A stretch of DNA of 64,000 nucleotides from Weissella kandleri (GTDB taxonomy: Bacteria > Bacillota > Bacilli > Lactobacillales > Lactobacillaceae), in the NCBI RefSeq assembly GCF_001438705.1, contig NZ_JQBP01000002.1:31805-95804 (forward strand), read 5' to 3'. Positions 15,082 through 24,080 of this stretch are shown in pieces. The notes under the pieces were generated by a model. The model was not told the DNA's origin. It searched no databases and worked only from the letters and a program-made list of their open reading frames with translations. A program made the position numbers and the translations under genes. The stretch's first letter is position 1. Each line of letters opens with the position of its first letter.

Positions 15082-16125
15082 GTGCGGAAAAGAATTTTAG
15101 CGTTTGATATCGCCCGGGCGGTGACCATTTTTTTGGTGATTGTTGGACATTCAATGAATGGATGGAATCATCCCCTTTTAAGTAATTTAATTTTTGCGAT
15201 CAATTTACCGGTGTTTTTCTTTATTTCAGGGTACTTTTATCGGCATAAATCAATACTGCAAACAATCAAAACAGGCTTTAATAACTTAATATTGCCATAT
15301 TTTGTGATTGCCACGGCGATTGTGGGATTAAACTTTTTAAAAGAATCGCTCCATCATCAAGCTTTGAATTGGGGCTTGTTGATTCCTTATTTTTATGGCA
15401 ATGGGGCATCAGTTACAACTCCTGGTAATTATGACATTGTGCCGCACATGGGAGCCATTTGGTTTTTGTTAATGATGTTTTTGGCCAACATCATCTTTCA
15501 ATTATTCATGCGGTTGGAATCACCGGTCAGTCAAGCTATGGGCGTTTTGATTGCGGTGCTTTTAGGAATTTGGTTGGCTAATCGCTTTTCCTTACCTTGG
15601 ACCCTACAAAGTGCGCTAGAAGTTCAAATCTATTATTTGGTTGGTTACTGGGCACACCGAATGAATTTAATTAAAACGCATCATTGGCAACGTCTTATTA
15701 TCGGTTTATCGGTCATTTTGTTGGGTCTGACAACAGTTTTTGGTGGTAAATATACGTTAGTGACCGGTCAAGCTGCACATCAAGGATTGAGTATTTTGGC
15801 CGGGATTGGTAGTTCATTTTTATTAATTTATTTGGCGCAAGCATTGGAACATTTGTTTGACCCAAAGCGTTTAGCGCGCTTAGTTCAACTGGGTGCAATT
15901 TCCATGTTAGTACTTTGCATTCATGATTTAGATATTATTTTTTTGGATCAGTACCTTGTACATCACTTCTTAAGTCATTTACACGGCTGGCAACAAAATG
16001 GCGCTTACCTAAGCTTAATTGTTATACGAGTATGGTATACTTCGGTTCTTGCTTTGGTCGTTGTTAAAATCTCGTGGGTGCGGCGCATCTTCATTGAACG
16101 CGATTATCCGTTGGCTTTAACTTAG
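15082..16125 (+). CDS. Membrane acyltransferase family 3
   Basis: A 347-residue membrane protein with about ten helices. The N-terminal signature LAFDIARAVTIFLVIVGHS has the active-site histidine that follows the first helix. FFFISGYFYRHKS and HMGAIWFLLMMF are further family blocks. Such enzymes transfer acetyl or other acyl groups onto sugars of surface polymers. There is no SGNH domain, so it is not OatA. Translation could start at GTG 15073, but the AAGG at 15068-15071 fits GTG 15082 better. It stands alone. Confidence 0.8.
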   Translation: MRKRILAFDIARAVTIFLVIVGHSMNGWNHPLLSNLIFAINLPVFFFISGYFYRHKSILQTIKTGFNNLILPYFVIATAIVGLNFLKESLHHQALNWGLLIPYFYGNGASVTTPGNYDIVPHMGAIWFLLMMFLANIIFQLFMRLESPVSQAMGVLIAVLLGIWLANRFSLPWTLQSALEVQIYYLVGYWAHRMNLIKTHHWQRLIIGLSVILLGLTTVFGGKYTLVTGQAAHQGLSILAGIGSSFLLIYLAQALEHLFDPKRLARLVQLGAISMLVLCIHDLDIIFLDQYLVHHFLSHLHGWQQNGAYLSLIVIRVWYTSVLALVVVKISWVRRIFIERDYPLALT

Positions 16126-16303
16126 CTGTTTTTTTGATAGCTGAAATTGATGGTAAGGTTTGGCAGAATCATTTCTGACAAACTTTTTATTTGTTCGTAA
16201 TTGGAAAAATTGACCGGTTATTCAGTCAAGCACGCCACTTACTGAAAAGCGATTTACGATAAAAGGCGATTATGGTGTAATAAGTAATCGAAAGGATAGG
16301 GCG

Positions 16304-16753
16304 ATGAAAGTAAAGATTGAAATTAACCCGGAGCTACAGGATAGCGAAATCATCATAACCGCCCCTGAAGCAACGACTGAAATTCAACGGCTGCGGCAAA
16401 TCATTGAGCAACAGAGCCTAGGATTAAAAACACTCCCCGCTTATCAAGGGGATACCGAGTATTATGTTGATGTTTCGGATATATTATTTTTCGAAACCAG
16501 TGAGCGCCAAGTTTATGCGCATACCGCTGAACAAATATATGTGGTGCATCAACGTTTGTATGAACTCGAAGGTGTGTTGCCAGCTAATTTTGTGCGGATT
16601 TCAAAAGCTGGAATAGTGAACGTGCAACAAATTTTGGCTTTAACGAAATCTTTGTCGAATTGTTTGGTGCAATTTCAAAACACCCATAAAGAAATTTATG
16701 CGTCACGACGATATTATAAAACACTACAAGAACAGTTACAGATTTGGAGGTAA
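16304..16753 (+). CDS. LytTR DNA-binding domain regulator
   Basis: A 149-residue cytoplasmic regulator. Residues 1-45 are a short lead with a coiled stretch. The remainder is a LytTR domain (YYVDVSDILFFETSERQVYAHT, then LPANFVRISKAGIVNVQQI and a final SRRYYKTLQEQL). It has no receiver domain, like many lactobacillar LytTR proteins paired with small membrane proteins. The next gene, a LiaF-like membrane protein, starts 5 bases after its stop, so the two form an operon in which the membrane protein may restrain the regulator. Confidence 0.85.
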   Translation: MKVKIEINPELQDSEIIITAPEATTEIQRLRQIIEQQSLGLKTLPAYQGDTEYYVDVSDILFFETSERQVYAHTAEQIYVVHQRLYELEGVLPANFVRISKAGIVNVQQILALTKSLSNCLVQFQNTHKEIYASRRYYKTLQEQLQIWR

Positions 16754-16758
16754 GCGGG

Positions 16759-17499
16759 ATGCGAAATAGAAGACAACGCGGAAATGCATTTTGGGGCAGT
16801 ATTTTTATTTTGGCGGCGATTGTTTTAGTCACAAAGGAATTAGGGTGGTTAGATGGGTTAGGTCCCGGTTGGGTGATTAATCCCTGGAGCTTGATTGCCA
16901 CATTATTATTAGGTGCGTTGATTATTGCTAGTTTAGCGCATCGGTCGTTGATTGGGACGATTTTTCCAATTGCCTTTTTAGCGATTTTGTATAGCCGACC
17001 TTTAGGGATTGAGTCCTTAGTACCCTGGACAATTTTAGGGGCAGCCTTCTTGCTAACGATTGGGTTTGCCATTTTAAGACCTCACTATGGGCACCCTTGG
17101 CATTACCACCATCATCATGATCAATATATGGAAGAACAGACATTTGTGTATGATGAAACGGGTCAGACGGATGAAATCATTAATATCTCAACTCAAATGG
17201 GGAATACCGTGCGTTATTTACAAGCACAAAATATCAAGGTTGTGAATGTTGCTAATAATATGGGCACGACAAAAATTTATTTTGACCATGCACAGCTAGC
17301 GGAGACGGCGACCTTGAATTTAGATAACATGATGGGAACGGTCGAATTATACCTACCTGCAGAATGGAAGATTGATAATGAAATTAATCTAGTCTTATCA
17401 ACGATTTCGGAGCGGGGGATGCGGCGTGGACAACCAAGTCAGGTCTTACGCCTGCAAGGACGTTCGAGTGTAGGAAATGTAGTTATTGTTTATATTTAA
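16759..17499 (+). CDS. LiaF-like membrane protein
   Basis: A 246-residue protein with four N-terminal membrane helices (residues 10-110). A His-rich turn (WHYHHHHD) follows, then a soluble domain of beta-strands (NISTQMGNTVRYL, NNMGTTKIYFDHAQL, LDNMMGTVELYLP) typical of LiaF/DUF2154 C-terminal domains. LiaF-type proteins damp cell-envelope stress signalling. The partner here is the LytTR regulator just upstream. The ATG at 16759 has GGAGGT 8 bases before it; the TTG at 16744 overlaps that site. Confidence 0.8.
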   Translation: MRNRRQRGNAFWGSIFILAAIVLVTKELGWLDGLGPGWVINPWSLIATLLLGALIIASLAHRSLIGTIFPIAFLAILYSRPLGIESLVPWTILGAAFLLTIGFAILRPHYGHPWHYHHHHDQYMEEQTFVYDETGQTDEIINISTQMGNTVRYLQAQNIKVVNVANNMGTTKIYFDHAQLAETATLNLDNMMGTVELYLPAEWKIDNEINLVLSTISERGMRRGQPSQVLRLQGRSSVGNVVIVYI

Positions 17500-17617
17500 T
17501 AATTTGGTTGAAATTAAGTTTTAGCACTGGGTTGCTAGAACTTATTTTTGATTGGGGAATCGAGTGAACAAATCGGTTGAGCTATAAAAAAGATTTCGCG
17601 TGTTCGGTTGGTTCTGT

Positions 17618-17690
17618 TATAATTTATTAGTTTAAGTTTATTAATGGAAGTTAGGTTGATGCGTCGAGCGCCAGCCAGCCTTTATTAATA
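17618..17690 (+). promoter_or_regulatory. Promoter and structured leader of the APC permease gene
   Basis: An extended -10 (TGTTATAAT, 17615-17623) starts a leader of about 145 bases. A hairpin lies at 17641-17690 (GGTTG..GCG pairing with CGC..CAGCC, with outer AT-rich arms). It has no T run and no start codon close by. I do not recognise it as a known riboswitch. Confidence 0.4.
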
Positions 17691-17775
17691 ATAGAAAATA
17701 ACAATTGAAATCAATTGTAGAAAGATGAATGTAGGTTTTTATACGCAAACAAATTGAATTTGGAAGAGGATAATC

Positions 17776-19104
17776 ATGAGTGATAAAACAGAATTGAAAC
17801 GGACGATGACCTTGCTACCAGCCATTTCCACGGTAGTTGGGACTGTGATTGGAGCGGGGGTATTTTTCAAAGTATCAAGTGTGACGGCTTCAACGGGCTC
17901 AACGAGCATGGCGATGTTGGTATGGTTATTAGGGGGGCTGATTAGTCTTGCCGCTGGTTTAACGGGGGCCGAATTAGCAGCGGCTTTACCGGAAACGGGG
18001 GGGATGCTGGTTTATATTGAACGGGCTTACGGGAAGGTACTCAGTTATTTACTGGGTTGGACACAATCAGTGGTTTATTTCCCTGCCAGTGTGGCGGCCA
18101 AGGGCATTATTTTTGGAACCCAGGTTGTCAATTTATTTCATCTTTCGGTAGATGCTATCATTCCAGCGGGCGTATGCGCGTTGATTTCAGTTTTTCTAAT
18201 TAACTTGTTAGGATCAAAGATTGCTGGACAATTTCAATCCTTAACCTTGTTGTTTAAATTAATTCCATTAGCGTTAATTGTGATCTTTGGATTACTACAA
18301 CCTGGGGGCGTGGATGTAAGCTTTTTCCCTGTCCAAGCTGGGGCGCACACTAGTGGCTTTTTCACTGCTTTAGGCGCTGGATTGCTAGCTACAATGTATG
18401 CCTATGATGGTTGGATTCATGTAGGTAATATTGCGGGTGAATTGAAAAAACCATCCCGTGATTTGCCACGAGCGATTGCAGGAGGACTGTTAGGGATCAT
18501 GATTATATACCTCTTAGTTAACTATGTTTTCTTGCATACGTTACCAATCAGTGCCTTGGCTGGCAATGAAAATGCGGCGATGGATGTTGCGGATGAAATT
18601 TTTGGTGGCTTCGGTGGTAAGCTGATCACGATTGGAATCTTAGTTTCAATTTATGGGACGTTAAACGGTTATACGATGACGGGGATGCGCTTACCTTATG
18701 CGATGGCTTTGGAAAATAATTTACCTTTTTCAAAGACGCTCTTAAAGTTAAATCGTTTCCAAATTCCTTACGTGGCTGGGTTATTCCAATTGATTTTGTC
18801 AATTGCCTTGATGTTTGTCGGTGGATTTGACATGTTAACGGACATGCTGGTGTTTGTGATTTGGATGTTTTATACCTTGGTCTTTGTCGCCGTAATTAAA
18901 TTACGGCATACTGAACCTGATTTGATTCGGCCTTACAAGGTGCCATGGTATCCATTCATACCAATTGTGGCCATCTTGGGCGGAGTCTTCATTTTGGTGA
19001 TGACTTTGATTTCTAATTTTGGACTGGCCATGATTGGAATTGGGCTAACTTTGATTGGATTGCCGGTTTATTATGTACATCAAGCTTTTTCAAAGCAAAA
19101 GTAA
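17776..19104 (+). CDS. APC family amino acid permease (SteT-like)
   Basis: A 442-residue, 12-helix membrane transporter of the APC superfamily. Helix 1 carries the substrate-binding glycine motif STVVGTVIGAGVFF. Helix 6 has ATMYAYDGWIHVGNIAGEL, in which the tyrosine and tryptophan are typical of the LAT/SteT exchangers. It probably exchanges serine, threonine or other neutral amino acids. The start has GGAAGAGGA upstream. A related permease lies at 39401. The leader contains an unexplained hairpin. Confidence 0.88.
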   Translation: MSDKTELKRTMTLLPAISTVVGTVIGAGVFFKVSSVTASTGSTSMAMLVWLLGGLISLAAGLTGAELAAALPETGGMLVYIERAYGKVLSYLLGWTQSVVYFPASVAAKGIIFGTQVVNLFHLSVDAIIPAGVCALISVFLINLLGSKIAGQFQSLTLLFKLIPLALIVIFGLLQPGGVDVSFFPVQAGAHTSGFFTALGAGLLATMYAYDGWIHVGNIAGELKKPSRDLPRAIAGGLLGIMIIYLLVNYVFLHTLPISALAGNENAAMDVADEIFGGFGGKLITIGILVSIYGTLNGYTMTGMRLPYAMALENNLPFSKTLLKLNRFQIPYVAGLFQLILSIALMFVGGFDMLTDMLVFVIWMFYTLVFVAVIKLRHTEPDLIRPYKVPWYPFIPIVAILGGVFILVMTLISNFGLAMIGIGLTLIGLPVYYVHQAFSKQK

Positions 19105-19110
19105 ATCTTA

Positions 19111-19141
19111 AAGAGTCTTCAACTGAGTTGAAGGCTCTTTT
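19111..19141 (+). terminator. Terminator of the APC permease gene
   Basis: AAGAGTCTTCAAC pairs with GTTGAAGGCTCTT (one G-U pair) and TTT follows. Confidence 0.85.
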
Positions 19142-19627
19142 AGTTGGGGTATTGGTGGGACACGAACCGTTGTTGTGACCATTAGAAGGTCCCCACGCTT
19201 TTGCATTGCATTTTGGGGAAGAACTGGAATGGTTTTAGTGCATGGTTTTAATGTTATTGATGAAAAAATACGATAATTTTGAGAATTATTTGCGAGCATG
19301 ATTACAATTTATAGTTCCAGCGACTTTTGTAACTGGTTTTTTGGCTAAATTCATCCAATAGTGCTGGATTTATGCATTCGGATATAGATAAAATAACAAA
19401 AAAATGAGAGTTGATAATAATTAACGACTTTAATTTGATCCTGTGATAGCGCTTTAACCGAACAAAATAATAAAACTCTGAGAATTAGTGAATAATTATT
19501 GAAATTCATGAAAAAAATGAATAAAAAACAGGTAAATGTTATATAATAAGTGCATATTAAATTTAAAACAGCGTGAAAAACCGATGTATAATTATGCACA
19601 GATGTGCAAAGTAATGAGGTAAATATC
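19142..19627. other. Intergenic region before pepD
   Basis: AT-rich, without a credible gene on either strand. Short plus-strand words such as YDNFENYLRA and FIVPATFVTGFLAKF around 19265-19350 are separated by stops and might be a relic of a membrane protein. A TATAAT at about 19541-19546 could start the pepD transcript. Confidence 0.4.
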
Positions 19628-21055
19628 ATGGAATATAATAAGGCTGATTTAAGTGCTTGTACCAGTATCCTAATTGGGAAAAAGGCAACGATTGATGGCT
19701 CGACGATTATTGGGCGCAACGAAGACGCTCAGGCTTCGTGGCCAAAACATTTTGTGGTGCGCGAGCATCAGGAGTTTCTAACGGAACAAGAATTTATTTC
19801 AACCGCGAATAATTTTAAGATGCCCCTTCCTAAGATACGGTATAAGTATACGGCGACCCCTGAATGGACAACTAAAGAAGGGTTGTTTGAAGAAGATGGT
19901 TTCAACGAATATGGCGTGGCAATGAGCGCCACGGAAAGTGCCTATGCGAATGAAACTGTCTTGGGAGCAGATCCATTGGTAGAAGACGGAATTGGTGAAG
20001 AAGCCATGGTTACCGTTGTCTTGCCATATGTGAAAACTGCGCGTGAAGGTGTTGCGCGGTTAGGTGAAATTGTTGAAAAATATGGGACATGTGAGACTAA
20101 TGGGATTTTGTTCTCGGATGCTGATGAAGTTTGGTATCTAGAAACTGGTACTGGTCACTATTGGGTTGCTCAGCGAATTCCAGATGATAGTTATGCCGTA
20201 GTGGCTAATCAATTGGCTATTCAAGAGGTTGATTTTGATGATCCGGATAATTTTATGTTTGCTAAAGACTTACAAACCTTTGTAACGGATAATCATTTGA
20301 ATCCTAATCCTGAAACGTTTAATTTCCGCAATATTTTTGGAACGCATACGTTGTCAGATGAACATTACAGTACGCCACGCGTATGGTGGGGTCAGCAACA
20401 ATTTTCTGGGGCAACCGAAGAGTCACCAATGAGTGAAGACTTAAGCTTTATCAAAAAGGCGAATCGCTTGTTGAGTATTGATGATGCCAAGATGTATTTG
20501 AGCTCGCATTATGAGAAGACGGAATATGATCCATTGAACGAATCAGCACAAAATCATCTTTTCCGGCCTATTAGTCTGGCGAAAACACAGGAATCGCACC
20601 TGCTGCAGCACCGACCTAATATGGCGCCTGAAGTTGCGTGTGTGCATTGGTTGGCCATGGGTGTGGCCGCACAAAGTGTCTATGTGCCATTTTATATGGG
20701 TATGAATGACACACCGTCCGCATATAAAATTGGAACCTTACCTTACGATGGCGAGTCAGCTTATTGGGCTTATAAGCTAGTCAGCGTATTGGTAGACGGT
20801 CATTACAAGGAATTTGGCAAGCAGTTACAAACCACGCAAAAGAAAGTTAATATTACCTTGAATAAGTTGGTTCGATCGACGGATAAAATTGCCCAGCAAA
20901 TGGATAATCCGGGTGACTTAGCCCAGTATTTGACTGAGGCAAGTGCCCAAGGGGCCAAAGAAGCCTTGCAAGCTTACCGTCAATTGACGGCCGATATTAT
21001 CACAGCTTCGACCGATTTTTCACCGTTAAACTTTAAAACCGATTTGAATTTATAG
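19628..21055 (+). CDS. pepD: C69 family dipeptidase
   Basis: A 475-residue cytoplasmic N-terminal-nucleophile peptidase that splits dipeptides. The likely nucleophile is C11 in LSACTSILIGKKATIDGST, followed by the family motif IIGRNEDA. FNEYGVAMSATES and DADEVWYLETGTGHYWVA are further C69 blocks. In B. subtilis-type relatives and lactobacilli this family is often called PepD or PepDA. ATG 19628 has GAGGT 9 bases upstream, whereas the reading frame could open at 19604. The next gene, a YjeM-like antiporter, starts 27 bases later, suggesting a dipeptide use operon. Confidence 0.9.
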   Translation: MEYNKADLSACTSILIGKKATIDGSTIIGRNEDAQASWPKHFVVREHQEFLTEQEFISTANNFKMPLPKIRYKYTATPEWTTKEGLFEEDGFNEYGVAMSATESAYANETVLGADPLVEDGIGEEAMVTVVLPYVKTAREGVARLGEIVEKYGTCETNGILFSDADEVWYLETGTGHYWVAQRIPDDSYAVVANQLAIQEVDFDDPDNFMFAKDLQTFVTDNHLNPNPETFNFRNIFGTHTLSDEHYSTPRVWWGQQQFSGATEESPMSEDLSFIKKANRLLSIDDAKMYLSSHYEKTEYDPLNESAQNHLFRPISLAKTQESHLLQHRPNMAPEVACVHWLAMGVAAQSVYVPFYMGMNDTPSAYKIGTLPYDGESAYWAYKLVSVLVDGHYKEFGKQLQTTQKKVNITLNKLVRSTDKIAQQMDNPGDLAQYLTEASAQGAKEALQAYRQLTADIITASTDFSPLNFKTDLNL

Positions 21056-21082
21056 TTAGTAGTATGATAGGAGTAATTTTTT

Positions 21083-22594
21083 ATGAGTGACACAGATAAA
21101 GGATCCGCTGGCAAAACGATTACGTTAACCATGCTGATTATGATGATTTTTACAACCATCTTTGGATTTGCTAACACCCCGATTGCCTTTATGCAAATGG
21201 GTTATGCTAGTATCATTTGGTATATTCTTGCGGCCGTCTTATTCTTCTTGCCAGTTGGAATTATGATGGCTGAGTATGGTTCAGCCTTTAATGAAGCTAA
21301 GGGTGGCATTTATTCTTGGATTGAAGGTTCAGTTGGACCACGCGTTGCTTTCATTGGAACGTTTATGTGGCTAGCTTCTTGGGAAACTTGGCTGGTGGCG
21401 ACCGGGTCTAAGATTTGGATTCCATTGTCCGTTTTTATTAGCGGTTCCGACCAAACGCAAACGTGGCATTTAGGCGCTCTTGGTTCAAATCAAGTAATTG
21501 GAATCTTGGCGGTGCTTTGGATTATCGCAGTTACTTTCTTTGCTACTAAAGGAATTGATTGGATTGCTAAAATTTCATCGTTTGGTGGCACGATGATGGT
21601 CGTAATTAATGTTTTGTTCTTTATCTTGAGTGTTTATGTTTTGATTTCAACCGGCTTTAAGACGGCGGAACCAATTCAGGGCTTGAGTACCTTGTTGAAG
21701 AGCCCTAATCCAGCGTTTGCGAGTCCAATTGCCATGATTAGTTTTATTGTTTATGCGGTCTTTGCATATGCTGGAATGGAATCAATGGGTGGAATTACTG
21801 ACAGCATGAAGAACCCTAAGCGTGATTTCCCACGGGGAATTTTAATTTCAACGTTGATTATTGGGGTTTTGTACGCGTTGTCTATCTTCCTTTGGGGAGT
21901 TAGTGCGAACTGGTCTGGTTTGATTGATAAGGGTAATGTTAATTTGGGTAATGTGACTTATATCATGATGGATAATCTTGGTCGCACCTTTGGACATCAA
22001 ATTGGTTTGAGTACGGCGGCGGCGGCCACTTTAGGTGAATGGTTCTCACGGTTTGCTGGATTAGATATGTTTATTGTTTATACTGGTTCTTTCTTTGTCT
22101 TGATTTATTCACCATTGAAAGCCTTTGTGTTGGGAACACCAAAAGATTTTTGGCCTGATCACGTTACGCAATTGAATAAAGAAGGAATGCCTGCTAATGC
22201 GATGTGGTATCAAGCAGCCTTCGTGGTTGTGTTGATTTTAGCCATTTCATTTGGAGGAGCCACAGCGCAATCCTTCTATAATATTTTGACCTTAATGGGA
22301 AATGTTTCGACGGCTTTGCCATATTTGTTCTTGGTTGGAGCTTATCCATTCTTTAATCAGAATAAAGCCATTGAAAAGCCATACCTCTTCTTTAAGAATC
22401 GGTATTGGATGTGGACCGTTACCACTGTCAGCTTCTTAGTCTTAGCTTTGAGTGTGATCTTTACGGGCTTGGAGCCACTCTTAGAGCACAATTGGAGTGA
22501 TGCATTCTGGACAATTTCTGGTCCGGTAATCTTTACGGTGATTGCGGTGGCGTTGTATCGACGTTATGAAAAAAAGCATGGACTGTTACGTTAA
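21083..22594 (+). CDS. yjeM: YjeM-like APC family transporter
   Basis: A 503-residue membrane transporter with 12 or more helices from the glutamate/GABA-antiporter branch of the APC superfamily. Helix 1 has MIFTTIFGFANTPIAFMQMG. AKGGIYSWIEGSVGPRVAFI and AYAGMESMGGITDSMKNPKR match the YjeM subgroup. The substrate of YjeM is not established; amino acid exchange is assumed. It follows pepD by 27 bases and shares its terminator, so it may export or import products of that dipeptidase. Confidence 0.8.
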   Translation: MSDTDKGSAGKTITLTMLIMMIFTTIFGFANTPIAFMQMGYASIIWYILAAVLFFLPVGIMMAEYGSAFNEAKGGIYSWIEGSVGPRVAFIGTFMWLASWETWLVATGSKIWIPLSVFISGSDQTQTWHLGALGSNQVIGILAVLWIIAVTFFATKGIDWIAKISSFGGTMMVVINVLFFILSVYVLISTGFKTAEPIQGLSTLLKSPNPAFASPIAMISFIVYAVFAYAGMESMGGITDSMKNPKRDFPRGILISTLIIGVLYALSIFLWGVSANWSGLIDKGNVNLGNVTYIMMDNLGRTFGHQIGLSTAAAATLGEWFSRFAGLDMFIVYTGSFFVLIYSPLKAFVLGTPKDFWPDHVTQLNKEGMPANAMWYQAAFVVVLILAISFGGATAQSFYNILTLMGNVSTALPYLFLVGAYPFFNQNKAIEKPYLFFKNRYWMWTVTTVSFLVLALSVIFTGLEPLLEHNWSDAFWTISGPVIFTVIAVALYRRYEKKHGLLR

Positions 22595-22615
22595 ATTTTA
22601 ATTGAGATATAGGAA

Positions 22616-22646
22616 AAGGTTGGAACTTAGGTTCTGACCTTTTTTA
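22616..22646 (+). terminator. Terminator of the pepD-yjeM unit
   Basis: AAAGGTTGGAAC pairs with GTTCTGACCTTT (one mismatch) and T5 follows. Confidence 0.8.
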
Positions 22647-22717
22647 TGAGAGCTAAAAGTGCCAAAATGTGTTATTTTATAGAATATGCAATTACGTTAT
22701 AAAATTAGGAGTAGGGT

Positions 22718-24061
22718 ATGGAAAATGGGCGGCTAAACTTTAGCAAAACGATTCTATTAGCATCGTTGATTTTTGGAATATTTTTTGGTGCGGGGAATTT
22801 AATTTTTCCGATTCATTTAGGACAATTGGCGGGATCACATTGGTTATGGGCCGCGGTTGGCTTCATTTTGACAGGAACTTTGGTGCCTTATTTAGCGATT
22901 TTAGCGGTGTCAGTGACCAAAAGTGATGACTTATATGAATTAGCTAGTCCCGTATCACGTGGTTTTGCATTATTTATTGTGATTGCTTTTCATTTGGTGA
23001 TTGGACCTTTGTTTGCGACGCCACGTTTGCCCGCGGTGGCTTTTGAATCTGGGATTGCCCCCTTGTTACCCGCGGCTTGGCACGGGGGTGGAATGTTGAT
23101 TTATTCAGTTATCTTCTTTGGATTAGCTTACTTATTGACGGTGCAAGAAACCGATATTACCGCGTGGATTGGAAAATATTTAAATCCGCTCTTCTTAATT
23201 GGGTTATTTTTGTTGTTCATTGTAGCTTTTATTTGGCCGATGGGTGATTTACATCCAGTGGCGACTGCAGCCTATCAAAAAGGCGCTTTATCAGCTGGGT
23301 TTATGGAAGGTTATAACACCATGGACGGGATTGGTTTGTTAACAGTTGGAGTGACGATTGTTTATGCGGTCCGTGGTTTGGGTGTATCAGAGCAACAAAC
23401 TTCAAAAGAAATCGCGCGGGCGGGAGCTTTAAGTGTGCTCGTTGAGGCCATCATTTATTTGATCTTAATTTTGATGGGTGTGATGAGTTTAGGCAAGGTC
23501 GCCGGTTCGGATAATGGTGGGGTCGCTTTAGCCCAAATAATTCAATACTATGCCGGAGAGTTGGGTTTGATTTTAACCGCGATTTTAATCACCTTGACAG
23601 TCTTTACGACGGCGATGGGAATTTTTCAAGCCTTTGCGCAAGATATGGAAGCCGTTTTCCCACAGTACAGTTATCGCTTTTGGTTACGTGTGATTACGAT
23701 TGGCTCATTGGTTGTGGCCAATTTAGGTCTAACGAAAATCATTGCTTGGTCAGTGCCAGTGATGATGTTGTTGTACCCTTACACCTTAGCACTGATAGGG
23801 CTTAGTTTAACGAAACGTTATTTTAACGGGTCAAGCTTAGTTTATCGATGGACAATGGCTTTAGTTACGATTCCGGCCGTTGGGGATCTATTCGCAAACT
23901 TGCCATTGTTAGATCAACAGACGGGATTGCAAGCGGTTGTAACTACCTATCACCAAGTGATTCCATTTAGTACGAATGGGTTTGGGTGGGTTTTGCCCGG
24001 CTTGCTTGGCTTTGCATTGGGTTATGGTCATTATCGTTTGCGTTTACAGCACGAGGTTTAA
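22718..24061 (+). CDS. brnQ: Branched-chain amino acid carrier
   Basis: A 447-residue, 12-helix LIVCS family carrier that imports leucine, isoleucine and valine with a cation. The N-terminal signature FGIFFGAGNLIFPIHLGQ is diagnostic. GYNTMDGIGLLTVGVTIVYA and FTTAMGIFQAFAQDMEA are further BrnQ blocks. AGGAG lies 8 bases before the ATG. The rlmD-like gene begins 19 bases after its stop with its own strong site, so co-transcription is likely. Confidence 0.93.
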   Translation: MENGRLNFSKTILLASLIFGIFFGAGNLIFPIHLGQLAGSHWLWAAVGFILTGTLVPYLAILAVSVTKSDDLYELASPVSRGFALFIVIAFHLVIGPLFATPRLPAVAFESGIAPLLPAAWHGGGMLIYSVIFFGLAYLLTVQETDITAWIGKYLNPLFLIGLFLLFIVAFIWPMGDLHPVATAAYQKGALSAGFMEGYNTMDGIGLLTVGVTIVYAVRGLGVSEQQTSKEIARAGALSVLVEAIIYLILILMGVMSLGKVAGSDNGGVALAQIIQYYAGELGLILTAILITLTVFTTAMGIFQAFAQDMEAVFPQYSYRFWLRVITIGSLVVANLGLTKIIAWSVPVMMLLYPYTLALIGLSLTKRYFNGSSLVYRWTMALVTIPAVGDLFANLPLLDQQTGLQAVVTTYHQVIPFSTNGFGWVLPGLLGFALGYGHYRLRLQHEV

Positions 24062-24080
24062 ATGTTAAAAGGAGGCTGTC

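Noticed and set aside
19440-19456. cre-like word before pepD
   Set aside because: Two mismatches at conserved positions; too weak to claim.
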